A stretch of 35,632 nucleotides of DNA from Methyloversatilis sp. (lineage in GTDB: Bacteria; Pseudomonadota; Gammaproteobacteria; Burkholderiales; Rhodocyclaceae): positions 1-35,632 of the forward strand of contig NZ_JAUYRO010000043.1 in assembly GCF_030696805.1 (NCBI RefSeq), in the 5' to 3' direction. The notes below the pieces were generated by a model. That model was not told where the DNA came from and searched no databases. It saw only the letters and a program-made list of their open reading frames with translations. Of the stretch, positions 14,927-22,446 are shown one piece after another. Made by a program: the position numbers and the translations under genes. The first letter of the stretch is position 1. Each line of letters begins with the position of its first letter.

Positions 14927-17074
14927 ATGTCAGCCAACGCTGCAAGCGCGATCGAATGTGCCGTGCTGTCTGGCGCGCCATCCGTTCCGGTCATTGCCGG
15001 AACGGCGCTCGGCCTGCGCTCGCCGCAGGGCGAGGCGCAGCCGCTGTCTGCGTTGCTGCGCGCCGATCCGGTGCTCGTGCTGCGCGTGCTGCGCGCGTCG
15101 GAAGCGCTCGAACATCCGAATGGCCTGAGCGCGGCGCGCCGCATCGATGCGGTGATCGACGCGGGCGGGCAGGCGCTGATCCGCGCGGCCATGCTTGACA
15201 CCCACCAGTGGTCGTCCCGCCTCGCCGGTGTGCCGGACGGATTCCGCCGTTACTGGTCACATTCGCTGCTGACCGCCGAAACTGCGCGCGAGCTGTCGCT
15301 GCGCTGCGGCAACAGCGACCCCGACGAGGCCTACATTGCCGGTTTGCTGCTCGATGTGGCGCTCCCGCTGCTGTCGGTCAATCCACCTTATCTGGACCTG
15401 CTGGCCCAAGGTCACAACGAGTCGGCGCTGGCGAGCCTCGAAACAGCCGAACTGGGCGTGTCGCACGCCGAACTGGCCGCCGATCTGCTGCCGGCCGGCT
15501 GGGCCGGCGAACTGGCTGACGCGTTGCGCTTTCATCACGCCGACGCGGCGTTGTTCCAGGATGCACCCGAGTTGCTTCGCATCGCGCGCGCGGCCGAAGA
15601 ACTGGCGGGCGGTGGCAGCGGCGACGCGATGCAGCACGCCGCGCTGGCGCATGCGCTGACCGGGCTGCCGATGGACCAGCTCAACGACGCCTGGCAGACT
15701 GCCTGCCGACGCACGCAGTCCCGGCTGGACGCGCTGCAACTGCTCGACCCGATGGCGCCGATGATCGCCGGTGAGCCCTATCGCCCGTTCTTCGAGGTTT
15801 CGCTTGACCCTGCCTTCAACCCGGCGAACGGCAATGATGCGCAGCAGTCGCTGCTGCTCGATCTCGCCCGCAGTGGACTGCTCGCGCAGGTGCTCGAACC
15901 CACCGCGGACAATGACGTGCTGCGCGCCTACCGGCTGGCTGGCGCCCTGCTGCTCGATCTGCCGATGCCGCAGATGCTGCTGCCGGCGCACGGCGAAAGC
16001 CGTTTCGCGGTGCTCGACGAAGCCGGCGAACCGGGCGGCATCCAGCTCGATCTGGCGCATTCGGGGCTGGGTGACATCGGGCAGCAATTGCTGCGCGGTC
16101 TTCCCTGGTACTGCGAAGATGCCCGGCAGGCTTCGCGTCTGCCGATCAGCATCCAGAGACTGCTGCGCCCGGCGCGCGGTGAAGCCTGCCTGATGCTGCC
16201 GCTGCTCGGCGACGGCCGGGTGGAGGCTCTGGCACTGCATCGCATGCCGGTTTCGGCGCTGTCCGGCCTGCGCAAACGCGCCGCCGGACTCGATGCGCTG
16301 ACCAGCGCCACGGCGCGTGCGCTGCGCATGCAGCGCGTGCAGGCACGCAACCTGGGCGAACTTCGCAGCAGCATGGTCGAGCAGTACGCCGCGCATTCGC
16401 GTCAGTTGCGCGCCGACCTGAACACGCCGCTCGGCTTGCTCAAGCACCAGGTGAAGTCGATGCGCCTGAAGATGGGCGCCGATTCGATGCTCGAATCGGA
16501 GCTGTCGGTGTTCAACGATCAGGTGATCCGCATCGACTCTGTGCTGCACCAGTTCGAAAGCCGCCCGCCGGACATCACCGCCGCCGCGCAATGGACCGAC
16601 ATCAATCAGCTGATCGAACAGATCATGGCCGAGACCGACGAGCGGACGTTCCGCGCGCGTTCGATCACGACCGAACTTCACCTTGATTCGGCGCTGCCGC
16701 CGCTGCACCTTCCGCTGTCGGCGATGCGCGACATCGTGGCCGCGCTGCTCACGGTCAGTGCCGAGCAGATCGGCAGCGGCGGCGGGCGCATCGCCGTCAG
16801 CAGTGCGGATGGGGTGAACTGGAACGGGGTGCTGCACGCGGAAATCCGCATCCGCGACTTCGGCCGCGGCATGGACGCTGCCCGGGTGGCGGCGCTGTTC
16901 GCTTCGACGGCCGGCGAAGGTCAGGCTCGCCCGACGCTGGCGCATGCGCTGGCGCAGATCCGGGCGCTCGGTGGCTCGCTCTCGTGCAAGAGCGCAATCG
17001 GTCAGGGCACGGTATTCCAGCTGCTGCTGCCGCGCCAGACGCGCCGACGTGTGCCGGCGGCCTTGCCCGCCTGA
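14927..17074 (+). CDS. HDOD domain protein with degenerate histidine-kinase region
   Basis: The 715-residue protein has an N-terminal HDOD domain (about 20-270; GLLLDVALPLLS replaces the HD motif, as is normal for HDOD), a middle region of about 170 residues that looks like a sensor (GAF-like) domain, and a C-terminal kinase-like region (about 475-705). The dimerisation helix reads RADLNTPLGLLKHQ, where HDOD kinases have HExNNPLG; Ala496 stands where the phosphorylated His should be. In the ATPase part DFGRGM (644-649) and GQGTVF remain, but the N-box Asn residues are gone (VAALLTVSA) and the G2 box is lost. It is therefore probably a pseudokinase acting as a binding or scaffold protein. A GCCGATAA lies upstream. 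The start at ATG 14927 is likely. Confidence 0.8.
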   Translation: MSANAASAIECAVLSGAPSVPVIAGTALGLRSPQGEAQPLSALLRADPVLVLRVLRASEALEHPNGLSAARRIDAVIDAGGQALIRAAMLDTHQWSSRLAGVPDGFRRYWSHSLLTAETARELSLRCGNSDPDEAYIAGLLLDVALPLLSVNPPYLDLLAQGHNESALASLETAELGVSHAELAADLLPAGWAGELADALRFHHADAALFQDAPELLRIARAAEELAGGGSGDAMQHAALAHALTGLPMDQLNDAWQTACRRTQSRLDALQLLDPMAPMIAGEPYRPFFEVSLDPAFNPANGNDAQQSLLLDLARSGLLAQVLEPTADNDVLRAYRLAGALLLDLPMPQMLLPAHGESRFAVLDEAGEPGGIQLDLAHSGLGDIGQQLLRGLPWYCEDARQASRLPISIQRLLRPARGEACLMLPLLGDGRVEALALHRMPVSALSGLRKRAAGLDALTSATARALRMQRVQARNLGELRSSMVEQYAAHSRQLRADLNTPLGLLKHQVKSMRLKMGADSMLESELSVFNDQVIRIDSVLHQFESRPPDITAAAQWTDINQLIEQIMAETDERTFRARSITTELHLDSALPPLHLPLSAMRDIVAALLTVSAEQIGSGGGRIAVSSADGVNWNGVLHAEIRIRDFGRGMDAARVAALFASTAGEGQARPTLAHALAQIRALGGSLSCKSAIGQGTVFQLLLPRQTRRRVPAALPA

Positions 17075-17077
17075 CGG

Positions 17078-17725
17078 TCAGGCCGCCTTCCAGCGGCTGT
17101 TGGCATTCACGTGCTGGGACAGGAAATCCATCTGATCGACCAGGATGTTGCGGTTGCTCAGGATCAGGTACTCGGCCTTGTTCGGCACATAGGGCGCGTA
17201 CAGCAACTGCATGTGCGCCTGTTCGGGCGTACGGCCGCTCTTGCGCTGGTTGCACGGACGGCAGCAGGTGACCACATTCATCCACAGGTCCCGGCCGCCC
17301 TGCGACACCGGCAGGATGTGGTCGCGCGTGAGTTTCTGGGCGGAAAAATCGCCGCCGCAGTAGGCACAGATCGAGCGGTCGCGGTGGAACAGCTCGCGAT
17401 TGTTCAGCGGCGGCACGGCCATCTGCAGCTTGTGCGCGTGGCTGCGACCCTTGATGGCGATGATGCTGTTGGTGCGGATGAAGGATTGTTCGCCGGTCAT
17501 CCGGTTGATGCCGCCGCGGATTTCGAATTCGTGGCTGCCGGCGACCCAGGCCACCAGATCCTTCGAGTGATAGAACACGGCGTGCTGCCAGCTCACCCAG
17601 CGATGCGGCACGCCGTTGGCATCCAGCGTGAGTATCCACGGATGTGCCGGCCGGCGGCGTTCCCGCGCTAAGCTCAGCGGTGGGTGCTCTTCCATCGACG
17701 GGAACACGGCCTTGGCAACCTCCAT
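17078..17725 (-). CDS. HNH endonuclease family protein
   Basis: The 215-residue protein has a complete HNH fold of the McrA/5-methylcytosine-specific type: CAYCGG (Cys120, Cys123), LTRDHILPVSQGG (His136), LWMNVVTCCRPCNQRKSG (Asn150, Cys155, Cys158), with the four Cys holding a structural zinc. The N-terminal 110 residues (SWQHAVFYHSKDLVAWV, IRGGINRMTG) match the conserved leader of a widespread chromosomal HNH family in betaproteobacteria, which is not part of a restriction system. ATG 17725 is chosen because the upstream extension is Arg-rich and unlike the family. It ends 3 bases from the HDOD gene, tail to tail. The substrate is unknown. Confidence 0.88.
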   Translation of the reverse strand: MEVAKAVFPSMEEHPPLSLARERRRPAHPWILTLDANGVPHRWVSWQHAVFYHSKDLVAWVAGSHEFEIRGGINRMTGEQSFIRTNSIIAIKGRSHAHKLQMAVPPLNNRELFHRDRSICAYCGGDFSAQKLTRDHILPVSQGGRDLWMNVVTCCRPCNQRKSGRTPEQAHMQLLYAPYVPNKAEYLILSNRNILVDQMDFLSQHVNANSRWKAA

Positions 17726-17842
17726 AGTGTCCAGCTTGACAGGCAGGAAACGCGGAAACGCAGACTTGCGCGCGGGCGATCGTCTGCCGATCGAGTGTAA
17801 CGGCCTTCCGCCCGCAGCGCGCACGTACTCTAGCAAAGGAAG

Positions 17843-18469
17843 ATGAATTTGCAACCGCGTCGCCAGCGTATTCAATTTTCGAAGTTGCTGGCCGCAACGG
17901 GGTTGTCGCTGGCAGTGCACGCACTGTTGATGTGGCCGCTTCCACCGCCACGCCCGGCGCCCGATACACCGGCCCGGCAGCTCGGCGCGTTGCGGCTCGT
18001 GCCGGCGGCGCCGGCAGTGGCATCGGTCACCGTTGCGGACGACCTGCCGGCCGCTGCGAACACCCGCCTGTCGATCGACCGTCCGCCTGTGGTCACCGCC
18101 GTCGCCCGGACCGCCCCGCCCGGGCCAGACGGCAGCGCGCTGTCACCGGTCGTCGCGGAATCCTCGCTGCGTGCATTCCGCTACGCGATCGCGCGTTCCG
18201 TTTCCCGCGACGGCGCATTGCTGCAGGCAACGGGTGTGCGGATGGTCATAGCATTGCAGCTGCATGCGCGCCGTGTCGTCGCGGTCTCGCTCGTGCGCAG
18301 CAGCGGACACGACGCGGTGGATGCGCGGGTGCTGGCCGCGTTCAGGGCAGCGGCGAGCAGCGCGGTCATGTCGGTCGATCTGCCGCCGCACGGCTTCGCG
18401 GTGGAATTGGAACTTGAGGGCGAACCGGCCGACGCCGTGCAGGATGAACAGATCATAGCGCCCGGCTGA
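17843..18469 (+). CDS. TonB-like energy-transducer protein
   Basis: The 208-residue protein has a short basic N-terminus, one membrane segment (about residues 16-33, ATGLSLAVHALLMWPL), a Pro/Ala-rich linker and a C-terminal TonB-like domain (about 115-195; VRMVIALQLHARRVVAVSLVRSSGHDAVDARVLAAF). TonB links the proton-motive force through ExbB/ExbD to outer-membrane transporters. The linker is short and lacks the EPxKP repeats of long TonB proteins. No exbB, exbD or receptor gene is nearby. AAAGGA (17835-17840) precedes the ATG very closely. It is convergent with the Rieske gene (16-base gap). Confidence 0.75.
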   Translation: MNLQPRRQRIQFSKLLAATGLSLAVHALLMWPLPPPRPAPDTPARQLGALRLVPAAPAVASVTVADDLPAAANTRLSIDRPPVVTAVARTAPPGPDGSALSPVVAESSLRAFRYAIARSVSRDGALLQATGVRMVIALQLHARRVVAVSLVRSSGHDAVDARVLAAFRAAASSAVMSVDLPPHGFAVELELEGEPADAVQDEQIIAPG

Positions 18470-18485
18470 AGCGCTGAACGGCTGG

Positions 18486-19190
18486 TCAGCAGCGCACCTG
18501 CTGGCGGCAGAATTCCGCCATCGGAATGACCCGCGTGCGTTCGCCGACCGGCTGCATGGCGCGATCGCCACCGTGTTCGAGTGCAAGCCGGAAGCCGAAA
18601 CTGCTGAAGAAGCGATCGAACACATCGGCGCCCAGGGTGGCGACCGCAGCCAGTTCGTCGCGCTCGGCCGAGTACTCCAATACAATCGCGGCCAGCGGTT
18701 GCGGGGCAGGGCCTTCGAGAACCTGCGCACCAGCGGCCGGATCGAACTGGCTGTGCTCGGAGCAGCAGTGGATGACCCGGGCGCGCGCATTGTGCGGCGT
18801 CGCCTCGGCGCGATAGGCGATGAAACTGATGTCGCGTGTGGGATGGGTGAGCTTGTGCGAGCATATGGCCGAGTAGGCGACGACAGATTGGCGCCGGCCG
18901 ACGCCGCCCGGCCAGTCATAACGGCGGCCATCCGCAGTGCGGATGTCTTTCCGGCCCGTCACCTTTTTACCGAGATCGAGCAGGAAGCACGGCGTGGCCG
19001 GGTAGGGCCACTGGAAAACATAATTGATGCCCGGCTCGAGCGAGCCGGCTCGCAGTGGTTGTCCGTCACCGTCGGTCAGTACGCTGCGCGGATAGCTCCG
19101 CACGATGCGGGCGTGCGCCGGCAGGTTCAGCCCCAGCATGCCGCACGCAGCGCTGCAGGTCGCGATGAAGTGGCGTCTTTCCATTTTCAT
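18486..19190 (-). CDS. Tat-exported Rieske [2Fe-2S] protein
   Basis: The 234-residue protein begins MKMERRHFIATCSAACGMLG, a twin-arginine signal with a cleavage site near AHA (25-27), so it is exported folded. The Rieske cluster ligands are visible: Cys110 and His112 in ICSHKLTHP, and Cys143 with His146 in HCCSEHSQFD, followed by GAQVLEGPAPQPL. The box spelling differs from that of cytochrome bc1 (CTHLGC/CPCHGS), so it is not the PetA of a bc1 complex; no petB or petC is nearby. ATG 19190 follows GGAG closely; an ATG at 19184 is equally possible. A periplasmic electron-transfer role is inferred, and the partner is unknown. Confidence 0.85.
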   Translation of the reverse strand: MKMERRHFIATCSAACGMLGLNLPAHARIVRSYPRSVLTDGDGQPLRAGSLEPGINYVFQWPYPATPCFLLDLGKKVTGRKDIRTADGRRYDWPGGVGRRQSVVAYSAICSHKLTHPTRDISFIAYRAEATPHNARARVIHCCSEHSQFDPAAGAQVLEGPAPQPLAAIVLEYSAERDELAAVATLGADVFDRFFSSFGFRLALEHGGDRAMQPVGERTRVIPMAEFCRQQVRC

Positions 19191-19261
19191 GCTCCACAGG
19201 GACGGTTTGTGCTGCGGTCGTTGAAACCTAGAAACAGTTGTTGCGATAGTCAAGCGGGTGC

Positions 19262-21766
19262 GTGCCTGACATGAACCGGCCGGTTGATGAAATGCACGAA
19301 CAGGATCCGCAGGCCCGCGCACCGGCGGCGGCCGTGCCGCCCGGTATGCTGCAGCCGAGGGTTGGCCCGTTTTCGCTGAATGCCCTCATCGCGCTTGGTT
19401 ACTGCGTGCTCGTGGTGGCCAACCTGCAACTGCGCGACGCGTCGGGCATCACGCCGATGTGGGCGCCGATCGGCCTCGCGTTGTTCGTGCTGCTGCACTT
19501 CGGCAACCGTGCGCTGCCGGGCGTGCTGATCGGTGTCATCGCCGGCGCCGCGCTGGCGCAGCTGCCCATGCAGATAGCCCTGCTGTACGCGGCCGGACAG
19601 ATCATCGCGCCGTGGGTGGGGGCGCGCATGCTGCGGCATCTGATCAGCGAGCCGGCGCATCTGCTGGAGCGTACCGACGGCGCCTTCAAGCTGCTGGCGG
19701 TGGCGTATGCGGTGGCCATCATCAGTGCCATAGCCACCACGCTCGGCATGGCGCTGGCGCATGACCTGCCTGCGGTCAGCTGGCTCGATACCGGTGCGTC
19801 AGTCTGGCTCGGCGATGCACTGGGCGTTGTGGTGTCGATGCTGCCGTTGCTGGCCTGGACGACCGATCGCTCGCCAGTGCAGTCGCCGCGTCGGCTGATC
19901 GAACAGGCGCTGGTCATCCTGACGCTGCTCGGCATGCTGGCGGCGACCTTCTTCGGCGTCGCCCTGCTGGCCGAACCCATCCTGCAGCTTTACGCCTCGT
20001 TGCCGCTGGTCATCTGGATCGCGTTGCGCTTTCCGCCCCGCGTCGGCTGGACGGTTTTCCTGATCGCATCGCTGATCGCATTGGCCGGCACCGCACACGG
20101 CACCTCGTTGCTGAACGAACACGCAATGGGCGTGCAGATTTTCGTGCTGCACGGCCTGATCACGCTGACCGCCGCGACCGCGTTGTTCATCGGTGCCGCG
20201 ATGTTCGAGAAGCAGGCGGCACGGCGGGCGCTGCGCGAACGCGAATCGCACTTCCGTGCGCTGACGCTGCTGTCGGCAGACTGGCACTGGGAACTCGATG
20301 CCGACCTGCGCTACCACCGCCTGCCGGATCAACTGACCGGCGTGCATTTCGGTGACACTTCGCTGGACGGCTGCGCACCGTGGGAGATCGCCGGTGAAGA
20401 GGCGCTTACGCTGCCGTGGGGCCTGCTGCGCCAGACGCTGGAGCGTCATGACGCGTTCCGCGACTTCCTGTCGCGTCGCCGCGACGGTTCGCGCTGGCGT
20501 TATCTGGCCTCGTCCGGCGAGCCGGTGTTCGACGCGCAAGGCGCGTTTTCGGGCTATCGCGGCGTCAGTCGGGACATCACGGCCGAAATGCAGGCACGCG
20601 AAGCTTTGCGCGAGGAAGAATTCAGACTGCGCGCGCTGGTCGATGCGCTGCCGGAACTGATCGTGCTGCAGGACAAGCACCTGCGCTGGCGGCTCGCCAA
20701 TCGCTCGCTGCTCGATACGCGCTGGCTGAAAAAGATGGCCTGGCTGGGCGCCACCAGCGAGGAACTTGCGGCGCACCTGCCGTCGATGGCCGGCGTGCTG
20801 AAGCAGGACCACAAGCTTGCCGAAGCTGTAGCGCTGTCCTGCAAGCCGCACCGGGAAGAGCAGCGCCTCGTCATGCCGGACGGCGAGGAGCGGGTGTTCG
20901 AAGTCAGCGTCATTCCGCTGACCGACGATGATGGCCAGTTCAATGGAATCGTATCGGTGCGGCGCGACATGACCGCACAACGCGACGCCGAGCGCATCCA
21001 GACCGAACATGTCCAGGGTGTGCAGTCACTCAACGACGAACTGGAACGGCGTGTCGGCGCGCGCACGGCGGCGCTTGAATCGGCCATCCGCGAACTGGAG
21101 GCGTTCAGCTATTCGGTGTCGCACGACCTGCGGGCACCCCTGCGCGCGCTGGATGGCTTCTCGCGCCTGCTGGTGGAGGATTACGGCGACCTGCTTGACG
21201 AACAGGGGCGCGAGTATCTGTCGCGCATCCGTCGCAACAGCCAGCGCATGGGCGAACTGATCGACGATCTGCTGGAGCTGTCGCGCGTGTCGCGTGCCGA
21301 GGTACACCGCTCACTGACCAACCTGTCCGATATCGCGCGCGACGTGGTGCGCGAACTGACTGCCGAAGCACCCGACCGCTACATCCACTGGGTCATTCCG
21401 GAAGGTTTGTGGGCCGACACCGATTCCGGACTGGCGCGCGTCGTGTTCGAAAACCTGCTGCGCAACGCATGGAAATTCACGCGTCTGCAGGCGCAGCCGC
21501 GCATCGAGATCGGGCAGTCCGAGCTGCACGGGCAGGCGGCCTATTTCGTGCGCGACAACGGTGTCGGGTTCGACATGGCCTATGTCGGTCGACTGTTCGC
21601 GCCATTCCAGCGCCTGCACAACAATCGCGAATTCGACGGCAGCGGCATCGGTCTGGCGATCGTGCAGCGGGTGATCCGGCTGCACGGAGGTCACGTGTCT
21701 GCCGAGGGCGTGGTCGGCCAGGGTGCAACCTTCAGCTTCAGCTTCGGCCCGGTACGTCCAGACTGA
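19262..21766 (+). CDS. MASE1-PAS-PAS sensor histidine kinase
   Basis: The 834-residue protein begins with a MASE1 membrane sensor domain of about eight segments (40-315; the block SGITPMWAPIGLALFVLL is typical), then two PAS domains (about 330-440 and 455-575), a coiled coil, a HisKA domain with the phosphorylated His621 in SVSHDLRAPLRALDGFSRLL, and an ATPase domain with FENLLRNAWKFT (N box), DNGVGFD (G1), FAPFQRLH (F) and GSGIGLAIVQRV (G2). All kinase boxes are intact. The GTG at 19262 and the ATG at 19271 are both possible starts. The 3' end overlaps the convergent NUDIX gene by 29 bases. The partner regulator is unknown; the REC proteins at 22447 and 24492 are candidates by proximity. Confidence 0.9.
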   Translation: MPDMNRPVDEMHEQDPQARAPAAAVPPGMLQPRVGPFSLNALIALGYCVLVVANLQLRDASGITPMWAPIGLALFVLLHFGNRALPGVLIGVIAGAALAQLPMQIALLYAAGQIIAPWVGARMLRHLISEPAHLLERTDGAFKLLAVAYAVAIISAIATTLGMALAHDLPAVSWLDTGASVWLGDALGVVVSMLPLLAWTTDRSPVQSPRRLIEQALVILTLLGMLAATFFGVALLAEPILQLYASLPLVIWIALRFPPRVGWTVFLIASLIALAGTAHGTSLLNEHAMGVQIFVLHGLITLTAATALFIGAAMFEKQAARRALRERESHFRALTLLSADWHWELDADLRYHRLPDQLTGVHFGDTSLDGCAPWEIAGEEALTLPWGLLRQTLERHDAFRDFLSRRRDGSRWRYLASSGEPVFDAQGAFSGYRGVSRDITAEMQAREALREEEFRLRALVDALPELIVLQDKHLRWRLANRSLLDTRWLKKMAWLGATSEELAAHLPSMAGVLKQDHKLAEAVALSCKPHREEQRLVMPDGEERVFEVSVIPLTDDDGQFNGIVSVRRDMTAQRDAERIQTEHVQGVQSLNDELERRVGARTAALESAIRELEAFSYSVSHDLRAPLRALDGFSRLLVEDYGDLLDEQGREYLSRIRRNSQRMGELIDDLLELSRVSRAEVHRSLTNLSDIARDVVRELTAEAPDRYIHWVIPEGLWADTDSGLARVVFENLLRNAWKFTRLQAQPRIEIGQSELHGQAAYFVRDNGVGFDMAYVGRLFAPFQRLHNNREFDGSGIGLAIVQRVIRLHGGHVSAEGVVGQGATFSFSFGPVRPD

Positions 21767-22280
21767 AGTGGTGCACGCCGAAGCCGCCCTTGCGCCGTTC
21801 GTCGAAAAAGGTGCGCAAGGTCAGTGACACGCTGCGGAACGCCAGTTCGTCCCATGGAATGTCGGTTTCGTCGAACAGCCGGACGTCGAGCGATTCGCTG
21901 CCGGGCGCAAAGTCGGTATCGATCAGCTCGGCCCGGAACAGGATGTGCATCTGGTCGATCTGCGGCACGCTGACCATGGTGTACGGGGCGATCAATGCGA
22001 CCCGCGCACATGCTTCTTCCAATGTTTCGCGCAATGCACCGTCGGCCGCGCTTTCACCGTTCTCGAGAAATCCGGCGGGCAGTGTCCAGTAACCCAGGCG
22101 CGGTTCGATGGCGCGCCGGCACAACAGCACCTGCCCCTCCCAGACGGGCAGGGTGCCCACCACCATGCGCGGGTTCTGGTAGTGGATGGTGCCGCACGCC
22201 GGGCAGACGTGGCGCAGCCGGTTGTCGCCCTCCGGCACGCGCTGTTCAACCTTGCTGCCGCAGTCAGCGCAGAAATTCAT
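21738..22280 (-). CDS. NUDIX hydrolase with N-terminal zinc ribbon
   Basis: The 180-residue protein has a zinc ribbon at the start (Cys4, Cys7, Cys26, Cys29) and a complete Nudix box, GFLENGESAADGALRETLEEA, with the G-x5-E-x7-REx2EE pattern at residues 70-89. This arrangement matches the NudC-like and zinc-ribbon NUDIX proteins that hydrolyse nucleoside diphosphate derivatives such as NADH. It lacks NudC's larger N-terminal domain, so the substrate cannot be fixed. It runs against the sensor kinase gene and overlaps its 3' end by 29 bases. Confidence 0.92.
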   Translation of the reverse strand: MNFCADCGSKVEQRVPEGDNRLRHVCPACGTIHYQNPRMVVGTLPVWEGQVLLCRRAIEPRLGYWTLPAGFLENGESAADGALRETLEEACARVALIAPYTMVSVPQIDQMHILFRAELIDTDFAPGSESLDVRLFDETDIPWDELAFRSVSLTLRTFFDERRKGGFGVHHFSLDVPGRS

Positions 22281-22349
22281 GGATACACCGGCTGTTCGGA
22301 ATGAGGAGTCCGGAGTGTAGCGCCCTGCCTGTCACCTGCGCACCTGCCC

Positions 22350-22377
22350 TCAAGAACCGTGTCTCCTGCGCCGTAAG
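22350..22377 (+). promoter_or_regulatory. Candidate sigma-28 promoter before the HDOD-REC-GGDEF gene
   Basis: TCAA (22350-22353) is followed after 16 bases by GCCGTAAG (22370-22377). The spacing equals that of the cheW promoter candidate (TCAA-N16-GCCGTTAA), and the -10 keeps GCCGTNA. It lies 70 bases before the preferred start. Confidence 0.4.
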
Positions 22378-22446
22378 CTGATGCCATGAGGCATATTCTG
22401 CAACGGTCGCATGGCGCGCCGTTCAGGCCTGGACGATGGCAAAACG

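Noticed and set aside
19222-19249. Possible sigma-28 promoter before the MASE1 kinase (TGAA-N16-TGCGATAG)
   Set aside because: The -10 box keeps only CGATA and the -35 only TGAA; too weak compared with the clear motA-type sites.
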